Below, one piece after another: positions 20,892-30,237 of a DNA stretch of 64,000 nt (position 1 is its first letter; every line of letters begins with the position of its first letter). The DNA comes from Blautia sp. Lineage in GTDB: Bacteria; Bacillota; Clostridia; Lachnospirales; Lachnospiraceae. Location of the stretch: the NCBI GenBank assembly GCA_022770365.1, contig JALEHU010000069.1, positions 1 through 64,000 on the forward strand. The letters are read 5' to 3'. The position numbers and the translations under genes are program-made. The notes beneath the pieces were generated by a model. The model made no database searches. It was not told the DNA's origin and was given only the letters and a program-made list of their open reading frames with translations.

Positions 20892-21929
20892 ATGAAGAAT
20901 AAAAAAGTACTTGTGATACTTGCAATGGCAATTTCTATGTCCTGTGCGTTCACTGCCTGCGGCTTTGGCAGCAAAGAGGAGGAGCAGGTGGTAGTAGATG
21001 TGACTCCTACACCGGAACCGACAGATGTGCCGGAACCGACTCCGACGATCGCACCCGATACACAGACAAGTATTTATACATCCAAAGACAAGACGATTTC
21101 CATTAAGCTCCCGGATGCTACCTGGGCGAATAAAACAGATGAGACAGATATGATCAGCTTTGAATCTCCGGAGCAGGGCAAAATTCTGATCCTTCACGGA
21201 GCAGGCGAAGAGGATATGTCCGTGGCAGTAATTCCAAGCACCGAAGATATGGCAGTATCTCTGGAACAGGCATCTGACCTTGTGCAGGGAACAGATTTTG
21301 AGATTCAGAACTATACAGCAACAGATGTGAATGGTGTTCATGTATACAGCTATGTGACCAAGATGCTGAATACCGAGAAGAGTGACGGATTCGTTTATGT
21401 GGTAAATAAAGTATTTGCAAATGACGAGGAGTATTATACCATTCAGGGTTCTGTCAGAACAGAAGATGCTCTTTCAAAGATCAAGGAGTCTGTTGATTCC
21501 TTTGCAATTCTTGGCGATTCCACTCTGAAGAGCGCGGCACCGGGCAGTGGTTCAGGCAGCACCGCAGCAGCGGGAAATACGGATGGTGCAGCATCCGGAA
21601 GTACAGACGGGACTGCTTCTGCAAACACACCGGCCGAGTCTTCAGACGGAACGGACGGCAGCCAGACCTCCGGCGGTGAGACCTCCGGCATCACGAATTC
21701 CGGCGGATTTACCCAGGAACAGCTCACAGATACGAACCAGACCAGGACTATTTACCGTAACTCAGATGGACATCCCCTTGTGATCACACCGGACGGCAAT
21801 GGCAACTGGGTTGACTTTGACGGCAATACCTACGAATTTGCAAATGACGAAGATGTATATGATCAGGATGGCGTAGATTACTACTATCACGGCGAAGGCG
21901 CTGATGTATATTATATGCCGGTTGAATAA
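20892..21929 (+). CDS. putative lipoprotein with TP-rich and SGT-rich linkers
   Basis: Lipobox-like FTAC at N-terminus; PTPEPTDVPEPTPT and GSGSGSTAAAGNTDGAASGSTDG linkers. Confidence 0.7.
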   Translation: MKNKKVLVILAMAISMSCAFTACGFGSKEEEQVVVDVTPTPEPTDVPEPTPTIAPDTQTSIYTSKDKTISIKLPDATWANKTDETDMISFESPEQGKILILHGAGEEDMSVAVIPSTEDMAVSLEQASDLVQGTDFEIQNYTATDVNGVHVYSYVTKMLNTEKSDGFVYVVNKVFANDEEYYTIQGSVRTEDALSKIKESVDSFAILGDSTLKSAAPGSGSGSTAAAGNTDGAASGSTDGTASANTPAESSDGTDGSQTSGGETSGITNSGGFTQEQLTDTNQTRTIYRNSDGHPLVITPDGNGNWVDFDGNTYEFANDEDVYDQDGVDYYYHGEGADVYYMPVE

Positions 21930-22007
21930 AGGATGATAAAAAATACTGCTGTTCCCCGGCAATATCCCATGAAGCATGTTGCTGTGAACGGAATAGGCAG
22001 TATTGAG

Positions 22008-22046
22008 AAAGCTGCGGCAGGAGCGAACTGACCGCAGCTTTATTTT
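22008..22046 (+). terminator. intrinsic terminator
   Basis: AAAGCTGCGG...CCGCAGCTTTATTTT. Confidence 0.8.
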
Positions 22047-22159
22047 GCATGTTTATCTGTCATGTGATACAATAGGTTGACCGCAGTCGTTCTGCAGCAG
22101 AAAATGAGAGATGAAGAGCGGCTGTGCTGTATCAATAAGCAACTTCCGGGAGGGTATCG

Positions 22160-22954
22160 ATGGAAGCATATGGAGAATTTGCGAAAGTTTATGATATGTT
22201 CATGGACAATGTGGACTATGAGGCGTGGTTTGCGTACCTTACAGAGCGCCTGAAAGAATATGGCATCCCAGGTGGTCTTGTACTGGAGCTTGGATGCGGT
22301 ACAGGGACCATGACAGAGATGCTGGCGCAGGCCGGATACGATATGATCGGTGTGGACAATTCCGAGGAAATGCTGGCACAGGCCATGGAGAAGCGTGTGG
22401 AATCCGGACATGACATTCTGTATCTTCTTCAGGATATGCAGGAATTTGAATTATACGGGACTGTACGGGCAATCATAAGTGTATGTGACTGCATGAATTA
22501 TCTCACAGAGGAAGAGGATTTTTTCCAGGTGCTGAAGCTGGCGAATAATTATCTGGATCCGGGCGGGATTTTCATTTTTGATGTAAACACGGTTTACAAA
22601 TATCAGGAAGTCATCGGAGACCGTACGATTGCAGAAAACAGAGAGGACGGCAGTTTTATCTGGGAAAACAGTTTTGATCCTGAGACAGGAATCAATGTTT
22701 ATGAGCTGACATTGTTTCTCCAAAGGGAAGACGGACTCTATGAAAAAGAAGAGGAAGTACACTGCCAGCGTGCTTATTCTTCAGAAAAGATCAAAGAGAT
22801 GATTGAACGTTCCGGTATGGAGCTTCTGGGTGTTTATGATGCCTATACACTGGATGCACCGCGCAGTGACAGTGAACGGCTGACTTTTATCGCAAAAGAA
22901 AAAGGAAAGACAGGCAGTATTTCAAATGAAGAAGAGGTAATGGAACATGAGTGA
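22160..22954 (+). CDS. class I SAM-dependent methyltransferase
   Basis: LVLELGCGTGTMTEMLAQAGYDMIGVDNSEEML. Confidence 0.9.
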   Translation: MEAYGEFAKVYDMFMDNVDYEAWFAYLTERLKEYGIPGGLVLELGCGTGTMTEMLAQAGYDMIGVDNSEEMLAQAMEKRVESGHDILYLLQDMQEFELYGTVRAIISVCDCMNYLTEEEDFFQVLKLANNYLDPGGIFIFDVNTVYKYQEVIGDRTIAENREDGSFIWENSFDPETGINVYELTLFLQREDGLYEKEEEVHCQRAYSSEKIKEMIERSGMELLGVYDAYTLDAPRSDSERLTFIAKEKGKTGSISNEEEVMEHE

Positions 22955-23825
22955 TTATATTGTAAGAGCAATGGCAGCAAACCAGCAGATCCGTGCATTT
23001 GCTGCCGTAACAAGAGATGTTGTGGAAACAGCGAGAAAGGCCCATAATACAAGCCCTGTGGCAACAGCCGCTCTTGGCCGGCTGCTGACCGGAGGCGCAA
23101 TGATGGGCGTTATGATGAAGGGAGAGAAGGATATCCTTACTCTTCAGATCCAGGCGGGAGGACCGCTGAAAGGAATCACAGTGACTGCAGATTCCAAAGG
23201 AAGGGTAAAAGGCTATGTGGGAAATCCCGATGTCTGTATCCCGGCCAATTCCAAAGGCAAACTGGATGTGGCAGGAGCGGTAGGCGTAGGCTTTATGAAT
23301 GTGATCAAGGATATGGGAATGAAAGAGCCATACATGGGCCAGGTAGCGCTTCAGACCAGTGAGATTGCCGAAGATCTGACCTATTATTTTGCGACCAGTG
23401 AGCAGGTGCCGTCTGCAGTGGGACTTGGTGTTCTGATGAATAAAGACAATACAGTCCGCCAGGCAGGAGGTTTTATCGTACAGGTCATGCCTTTTGCAGA
23501 AGAGTCCACCATTGATAAACTGGAGAAGAATGTGCAGAATATCACATCCGTTACGAATCTTTTGGAGGAAGGCCATACACCGGAGAGTCTTCTGGAAAAG
23601 GTTCTGGAAGGTTTTGACATTGAGATCAGTGACCATATTCCAACAGAATTCTACTGCAACTGCAGCAAAAAACGCGTGGAGAAAGCTTTGATCAGCATCG
23701 GCAGGAAGGATCTTAATGAGATGATTCAGGAAGGTAAGGATGTGGAACTGAACTGTCATTTCTGCAACACAAATTATGTGTTTTCCGTAGAGGAACTGAA
23801 GGAAATCCTGCGGAGATGCAAATAA
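22947..23825 (+). CDS. hslO: Hsp33 family redox chaperone
   Basis: C-terminal CNCSKKR...CHFCN zinc site, NPDVCIPANSKGKLDVAGAVG. Confidence 0.95.
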   Translation: MSDYIVRAMAANQQIRAFAAVTRDVVETARKAHNTSPVATAALGRLLTGGAMMGVMMKGEKDILTLQIQAGGPLKGITVTADSKGRVKGYVGNPDVCIPANSKGKLDVAGAVGVGFMNVIKDMGMKEPYMGQVALQTSEIAEDLTYYFATSEQVPSAVGLGVLMNKDNTVRQAGGFIVQVMPFAEESTIDKLEKNVQNITSVTNLLEEGHTPESLLEKVLEGFDIEISDHIPTEFYCNCSKKRVEKALISIGRKDLNEMIQEGKDVELNCHFCNTNYVFSVEELKEILRRCK

Positions 23826-23898
23826 GGCGACAGACGCTGTGTGAGAGGACTTTTCTGCACACATAGCAGGTCATTACGAATTAAGAGAGGAAAGGGCT

Positions 23899-25851
23899 AT
23901 GAAAGACGGGTTTATCAAAGTTGCTGCCTGCACACCGAATGTGAGAGTGGCGGATTGTGAATATAATGCAGCGGAGATTATCCGCATGGCGCATGAGGCG
24001 GGACAGCAGGGCGCGAAGGTTATTGTTATGCCGGAGCTTTGCATTACTTCTTATACCTGCGGAGATTTATTCTGGCAGGAATTGCTGCTGGACGAGGCAA
24101 AAGAACAGCTTCTGCGCATTGCAAAAGAAACAGCGGATCTGGATGCGATCCTTTTTGTGGGACTGCCGCTGGAATATAAAGGGAAATTGTACAATGCGGC
24201 AGCGGGTATCAGCCGTGGAGAAATTCTTGGCTTTGTACCGAAGATCCACATTCCGAATTATAATGAATTCTATGAAGCAAGATATTTTACCTCAGGAGCA
24301 GGAGTGGATGGCATGGTTCTTCTGAAATCGGAGACAGGAGAGGACGAGTGTGAGGTGCCTGTTTCCCCGAATATGCTGTTTACCTGTTCTGATATGCCGA
24401 AACTGAAGATTGCCGCGGAAATCTGTGAGGATCTCTGGGTGCCGAATCCTCCAAGTGTGGGACATGCCTACCACGGAGCCACACTGATCGCGAACCTGTC
24501 CGCCAGTGATGAGGTTGTAGGCAAGGATTCCTATCGGAGAAGCCTGGTGAGCGGACAGTCCGCACGGCTTGTATGCGGTTATATTTATGCTACCGCAGGG
24601 GAAGGCGAATCCACACAGGACGTGGTTTACGGAGGCCAGAATCTGATTGCGGAAAACGGTACGATTCTTGCAGAGAGCAGACGCTTTGTCAATGGGATCA
24701 CTTATGCGGATCTGGATATCCAGAGACTGGTGAACGAAAGAAGACGCATGACGACCTGTCTTTTTTCATCTGATGAAGAAGAAGGGGAAAAAGAACCGTT
24801 TTACAGTGAAGTATATTTTGCTCTGTCAGTTGATGAGACGAAGCTTTCCAGGAAATTCGATTCCCGTCCTTTTGTACCGGGCGTGAAGGCAGAACGAGAC
24901 AGGCGCTGCGATGAAATCCTGAATATCCAGGCAATGGGGCTGAAGAAACGTCTTGCCCATATTCACTGCCAGAATGCGGTGATCGGTCTGTCCGGCGGGC
25001 TTGATTCGACTCTGGCGCTTCTTGTAACTGTCCGGGCTTTTGATCTGCTGGGAATGGACAGGAAGAAGATTACTGCGGTGACAATGCCCTGTTTCGGTAC
25101 GACAGACAGAACTTATAATAATGCCTGTATTTTAAGTGAACGCTTGGGAACAACACTGAAAGAAGTAAATATCAAAGAGGCTGTCAGTATTCATTTCCGT
25201 GACATTGATCATGATCCCCAGAAACATGATGTGACCTATGAGAACGGCCAGGCCCGTGAACGTACGCAGATCCTTATGGATATTGCCAATCAGTTGGGAG
25301 GAATCGTGATCGGTACCGGTGATCTGTCAGAGCTGGCCCTTGGATGGGCAACCTACAATGGAGATCATATGTCCATGTACGCAGTGAACTGCTCTGTGCC
25401 GAAAACGCTTGTACGCCATCTTGTTCAGTATTACGCGGACACCTGCGGGGACGGTAAATTAAGTGAAGTTCTTCTGGATATCCTGGATACTCCGGTAAGT
25501 CCGGAGCTGCTTCCGCCAAAAGACGGGGTGATCTCACAGAAGACAGAAGATCTTGTAGGACCTTATGAGCTTCATGACTTTTTCCTGTACTATATGCTGA
25601 GATGGACTTTCCCGCCGAAAAAGATTTACCGCATGGCGCAGATTGCCTTTGGGGATGAGTATGATAATGCGACGATCCTGAAATGGCTGAAGACATTCTA
25701 TAGAAGATTTTTCCAGCAGCAGTTCAAACGCTCCTGTCTTCCGGATGGCCCGAAGGTGGGAAGCGTCGCGGTTTCTCCAAGAGGAGACCTTCGCATGCCA
25801 AGCGATGCCTGCGCAAAGCACTGGCTGGATCAGATTGAAACAATGAGCTAA
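23899..25851 (+). CDS. nadE: glutamine-dependent NAD(+) synthetase
   Basis: Nitrilase domain plus [16 protein letters not shown]-loop synthetase, 650 aa. Confidence 0.95.
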   Translation: MKDGFIKVAACTPNVRVADCEYNAAEIIRMAHEAGQQGAKVIVMPELCITSYTCGDLFWQELLLDEAKEQLLRIAKETADLDAILFVGLPLEYKGKLYNAAAGISRGEILGFVPKIHIPNYNEFYEARYFTSGAGVDGMVLLKSETGEDECEVPVSPNMLFTCSDMPKLKIAAEICEDLWVPNPPSVGHAYHGATLIANLSASDEVVGKDSYRRSLVSGQSARLVCGYIYATAGEGESTQDVVYGGQNLIAENGTILAESRRFVNGITYADLDIQRLVNERRRMTTCLFSSDEEEGEKEPFYSEVYFALSVDETKLSRKFDSRPFVPGVKAERDRRCDEILNIQAMGLKKRLAHIHCQNAVIGLSGGLDSTLALLVTVRAFDLLGMDRKKITAVTMPCFGTTDRTYNNACILSERLGTTLKEVNIKEAVSIHFRDIDHDPQKHDVTYENGQARERTQILMDIANQLGGIVIGTGDLSELALGWATYNGDHMSMYAVNCSVPKTLVRHLVQYYADTCGDGKLSEVLLDILDTPVSPELLPPKDGVISQKTEDLVGPYELHDFFLYYMLRWTFPPKKIYRMAQIAFGDEYDNATILKWLKTFYRRFFQQQFKRSCLPDGPKVGSVAVSPRGDLRMPSDACAKHWLDQIETMS

Positions 25852-25855
25852 GAAA

Positions 25856-25904
25856 CAAAAAGCCCGGCTGAGTTTCCTGTATGAAACCCGGCCGGGTTTT
25901 TCTA
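25856..25904 (+). terminator. intrinsic terminator after nadE
   Basis: AAAAAGCCCGGCTGAG...AACCCGGCCGGGTTTTTCT. Confidence 0.85.
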
Positions 25905-25936
25905 TACCGCTTTTATTACTTCTGAAATTCATGGTT

Positions 25937-26374
25937 TTATTTGGCTTCTGCTTTTTCAAGTGCATCCTGAATGGCATTCAGGAGCATCTGGGAAGTGTAT
26001 TTCTGGTCGGAGGAATACTGGATTCCTTCCAGCGACTGAGTAGAGTAAATCTGGCTGGCAAGAGACACCAGTGCCGGTTTCACCAGCGGGAACATGGCTT
26101 CAGTGGCTTCACTCAGGTTGACGAGCCGGATGGATTTGATCCGGTCCGCATCCACGGTCACTTCCACATCAAAGGTGTTTCCGCTGAGTTCAATGGAGGA
26201 ACGGTAAACGCCTGGAGTGTACCGGGCATTTGCGTCCGAAACGGTCTTCTGGCTTTTCCCGGGCCCGAACATAAAAAATAGAATTATGCCGAGGGCAATT
26301 GCAAGAAGCAGGAAGATAGCAGTATAGATCACTTCCCTCATATGTAACACAACAATTTTTGTTCTGGAACTCAT
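25937..26374 (-). CDS. membrane-anchored protein, possibly FMN-binding-domain-like
   Basis: One N-terminal TM segment; TPGVYRSSIELSGNTFDVEVTVDADRIKSIRLVN resembles FMN-bind folds. Confidence 0.5.
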   Translation of the reverse strand: MSSRTKIVVLHMREVIYTAIFLLLAIALGIILFFMFGPGKSQKTVSDANARYTPGVYRSSIELSGNTFDVEVTVDADRIKSIRLVNLSEATEAMFPLVKPALVSLASQIYSTQSLEGIQYSSDQKYTSQMLLNAIQDALEKAEAK

Positions 26375-26466
26375 GGCACGCGCCTCCTGTCTTACTTTCT
26401 ATATCCTATTATGCAGGACAGGATTTTATTCGTATCAGTTGGAAATCTTTGCTTTAAATCAAATTG

Positions 26467-26835
26467 CTACTTAGTTCATTAGTGAGGAACCGTTGGCTTT
26501 TGCCGGGACTTTAGTACAAGGCGGTAAGTAGTGGGGGGAGGCGTGAAAAACCGGACGCGCAGGAGAGAGGCGAGAGATCGGGGTGAGGGACTGCATACGT
26601 CCTGTTTCTGTGCGGGCTTCGGGACCTAAGAAGTGCTAGGCCTTTGAATTTTTGCTAAAAGCGCGAACCGTCTTTCTGGACTCGCCTTCGGCTCAAACAG
26701 GCAGAAATCCGGCCCGCAACGCAAAAATTCACAGACCAAGTACTTCTAAGATCCCTGCAGAGTGCACCGAAACAGAACGTACATACCTCCCGCACCGGCC
26801 TTCCGGTTTTCTCTTTCGCGTCCAGTTTTTCACGC
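26467..26835. repeat. Long palindromic element copy A (distal right arm missing)
   Basis: Starts CTACTTAGTTCATTAG; shares left arm, core and proximal right arm (GCGTCCAGTTTTTCACGC) with 35485-35904; ends next to addB promoter. Confidence 0.88.
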
Positions 26836-26915
26836 TTCTGCTTAAGTTAGACATCGGGGACGTTATTTGTTATAATGGGTGCATTGAACAGTTGGAAAGA
26901 AATTGGAGGCTTTTT

Positions 26916-29900
26916 ATGTCATTACAGTTTATTATCGGCAGCTCCGGTGCCGGGAAGTCTTATTATGCATATCAGGCGATCATCAGAGAAGCCATGGAAC
27001 ATCCGCAGACATTTTACTATGTCATCGTTCCGGAGCAGTTCACCATGCAGACACAGAAGACCCTGGTTGAAATGCATCCGGGTAAAGGAATCCTGAATAT
27101 CGATATCTTAAGTTTCGAGAGGCTTGCCTATCGTGTATTTGAGGAAGTGGGCGGAGATAACCGCAAGCTTCTGGAAGAGACAGGCAAGAGTATGGTGCTG
27201 CAGAAAATGGTTCAGCTCCATCAAAAGGAACTGCCGTATCTGGGCAGTCAGATGAAAAAAGCAGGATATCTGGATGAAGTGAAATCTCTGATTTCTGAAT
27301 TTATGCAGTATGATGTCCGAAAAGGGGAACTTGAAGATATGCTGGACAGGGCCGGAGACAAGAAGCTCCTGCAGATGAAGCTGAAAGACGTAAGTACTCT
27401 TTATGAGGCATTTCTGGATTATCTGGAAGGACATTATATGACCGGAGAAGAAGTGCTGGATGCTCTTTTGAAAGTACTTCCCATGTCTGTCAGAATGAAA
27501 GACAGTGTTCTTCTTCTGGACGGATTTACCGGCTTTACCCCGGTTCAGAACAAAGTACTCCGTGAACTGCTGATTCTCTGTAAAAAAGTATATGTTACTG
27601 TTACGCTGGATGAAAGGGAAAATCCATTTGCTGTAGGAAAACCTCATCAGCTTTTTTATATGAGCCGCAAAATGATCCATACCCTTTCGTCGCTGACAAA
27701 GGAAATGGATGAGCCTGTTTTTATTCGCGCAGGAGAACACTCCAGGTTTGCAGATTCGCCGGCGCTTGGCTTTCTGGAGCAGCACCTGTTCCGGTACCGG
27801 AGAGCTTCCTATGATCAGGAGCAGGATGAGATCAGCATATTTTCTGCACAGACTCCATTGAAGGAGATGGAGGAAATTGCCCGGCGTATTGCAAGACTTG
27901 TGCGTGTGCGCGGATACCGGTACGGGGAAATCGCTGTGATCACTGGAAACATGGAAGAGTATGCCACTCTTTCACGGCAGGTATTTAAAGAAGCCGGGAT
28001 TCCATTCTTTCTTGATGAAAAGCATACAGTCCTTATGAACCCGTTTGTGGAATATCTTCGCGCAGCAGTGGAAATGGTGGTGAAAGGATTTCCATATGAG
28101 AGTGTATTTCGCTATCTGCGCTGCGGAATGTCAGATATCAGCCGTGCGGAAACAGACAGGCTTGAAAACTATGTCATAGCCATGGGGATCCGGGGCTTTT
28201 CCCGCTGGTCGGAAAAATGGGTGCGCATTTATCAGGGAATGGAACCGGAAGCAGTGGGAGAAATCAACGATATCCGTTCCTGTTTTGTGCAGGAAGTGCA
28301 GAAACTGGCAGAAGGATTTCAGGGAGGCAGAAAAACTGTCCGGGAATATTGTGTTTGTCTTTACGAGTTTATTGTACAGAGCCGGATTCAGGAAAAGTTA
28401 AAGGAACGTGAGCGCTTATTTGCCGGAAGCGGAGATAAAGCGATGGAGAAAGAATACGCCCAGATTTACGGAATTATCATGAATCTTCTGGACAAAATGG
28501 TTGAAATACTGGGGGATGAGACCGTCACCAGAACGGAATTCCAGCAGCTTCTGGAAACAGGGCTTGCTGAGGCAAAAGTGGCTCTGATACCGCCAAGTAT
28601 GGATCAGGTTCTGATCGGTGACATGGAAAGGACCAGATTAAAGGATATTAAAGCGCTGTTTTTTGCAGGGGTAAATGAAGGAAGCATACCAAAAAACACG
28701 GATGCAGGAGGGATTCTTACGGAAATGGACCGGGAATTCTTTGGAGACCAGGGTGTGGAGCTTGCACCAAGTCCCCGTGAGCAGATGAATATACAAAGAT
28801 TTTACCTGTATCTGAATCTGACGAAGCCGGGGGAATATCTGTGCCTGTCCTACAGTAATTCCAGTGCAAAAGGGGAGGCGATCGGACCTGCCTATCTCAT
28901 TGGTACGCTTCAGAATCTGTATCCAAAATTAAAAACAGAGACTGCAGAAGAAAAAGAGGAGCCTCTGGATTATCTGGAGACACCGGGAACAAGCCTGGAT
29001 TATTTCCTGGAAGGTCTGACCAAAAGCGGGAATACGGATCCTGTTTTCCGGGAATTATACAGCTGGTATCTGAAAAGTCCGAAATACGGGACTGTAGTGC
29101 AGCGTCTGGTAGACGCTGCGTTTTACCGGAAGCCAATCGACTGTATCAGCAAAGCTGTGGCAAAGGTTCTGTACGGAGAAGTTTCCCCGTACAGTGCTAC
29201 GAGGCTGGAACGTTTTTCGGCATGCGCCTTTGCGCATTTCCTCCGCTATGGACTGCAGATCACTGAGCGGGCGGAATATGAATTCCGTGCCATGGACATG
29301 GGAAATATCATTCATCGTTCCCTGGAGGATTTTGCAGTAGAGATCCGAAGAAATGGATTTGAGTGGAAAACAATTGAAGAAGAAGACAGAAACCGTATTG
29401 CGGATGAATGTTTGGACAAGATTGCCCTTGACTATGGAAATACCATTCTCCAGAGCAGCGCCAGAAACAGCTATATGCTGGAACGGACAAGGCGCATTCT
29501 TCACAGAACAGTCTGGGCGTTGCAGGAACAGCTGAAACAGGGAGATTTTCAGCCGGAAGGATTTGAAGTCTCTTTTGGCGGTGGAAGAATTGACCGCGTG
29601 GATGTGCTGGAAGAGGACAACAGAGTTCTGATAAAGGTGATTGATTATAAAACAGGGAATACTTCTTTTGATCTGGTAGCCCTTTATTACGGACTGCAGC
29701 TGCAGCTGATGATCTATCTGGATGCGGCTGTCCAGGTGGAAAAGAAAAAATATCCGGGGAAAGAGGTTGAACCTGCAGGTATTTTCTACTACAACGTAAA
29801 AGACCCTATGATTCAGGAAAATGTGGAGGCAGATGTAGAAAGAGTAACGAAAGAAATCCTGAAAGAGCTGAAGATGAACGGTCTTGTACAGGCTGATCAG

Positions 29901-30236
29901 GAAGTAGCGGCAAAACTGGACAGAAGTCTGTCCTCGATCCCGGTATCATTTAATAAGGATGGAAGTTTCCGGAAAACATCTTCCGTGGCCAGCCGGGAAC
30001 AGTTTGATATTTTAAACCGTTATGTGAAGAAAAAAATCAGGGGAATTCAGCAGGCGATTCTGGACGGGGAAGCAGAAGCTGCGCCTTATGAACTTGGCAG
30101 GAAAAACGCCTGCACCTATTGTCCATACCAGGGAGTCTGCGGATTTGATAAGAAACTGCCCGGATATGAATACAGAAGACTGAAAATATTTGATGATCAG
30201 GAACTGTGGAAAGCATTTGCAGAGGAGGTGCAGTGA
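26916..30236 (+). CDS. addB: helicase-exonuclease AddAB subunit AddB
   Basis: MSLQFIIGSSGAGKSYYAYQAIIREAMEH; C-terminal Cys cluster CTYCPYQGVCGF. The ORF-track start at 26652 lies inside the repeat element and is spurious. Confidence 0.93.
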   Translation: MSLQFIIGSSGAGKSYYAYQAIIREAMEHPQTFYYVIVPEQFTMQTQKTLVEMHPGKGILNIDILSFERLAYRVFEEVGGDNRKLLEETGKSMVLQKMVQLHQKELPYLGSQMKKAGYLDEVKSLISEFMQYDVRKGELEDMLDRAGDKKLLQMKLKDVSTLYEAFLDYLEGHYMTGEEVLDALLKVLPMSVRMKDSVLLLDGFTGFTPVQNKVLRELLILCKKVYVTVTLDERENPFAVGKPHQLFYMSRKMIHTLSSLTKEMDEPVFIRAGEHSRFADSPALGFLEQHLFRYRRASYDQEQDEISIFSAQTPLKEMEEIARRIARLVRVRGYRYGEIAVITGNMEEYATLSRQVFKEAGIPFFLDEKHTVLMNPFVEYLRAAVEMVVKGFPYESVFRYLRCGMSDISRAETDRLENYVIAMGIRGFSRWSEKWVRIYQGMEPEAVGEINDIRSCFVQEVQKLAEGFQGGRKTVREYCVCLYEFIVQSRIQEKLKERERLFAGSGDKAMEKEYAQIYGIIMNLLDKMVEILGDETVTRTEFQQLLETGLAEAKVALIPPSMDQVLIGDMERTRLKDIKALFFAGVNEGSIPKNTDAGGILTEMDREFFGDQGVELAPSPREQMNIQRFYLYLNLTKPGEYLCLSYSNSSAKGEAIGPAYLIGTLQNLYPKLKTETAEEKEEPLDYLETPGTSLDYFLEGLTKSGNTDPVFRELYSWYLKSPKYGTVVQRLVDAAFYRKPIDCISKAVAKVLYGEVSPYSATRLERFSACAFAHFLRYGLQITERAEYEFRAMDMGNIIHRSLEDFAVEIRRNGFEWKTIEEEDRNRIADECLDKIALDYGNTILQSSARNSYMLERTRRILHRTVWALQEQLKQGDFQPEGFEVSFGGGRIDRVDVLEEDNRVLIKVIDYKTGNTSFDLVALYYGLQLQLMIYLDAAVQVEKKKYPGKEVEPAGIFYYNVKDPMIQENVEADVERVTKEILKELKMNGLVQADQEVAAKLDRSLSSIPVSFNKDGSFRKTSSVASREQFDILNRYVKKKIRGIQQAILDGEAEAAPYELGRKNACTYCPYQGVCGFDKKLPGYEYRRLKIFDDQELWKAFAEEVQ

Positions 30237-30237
30237 A

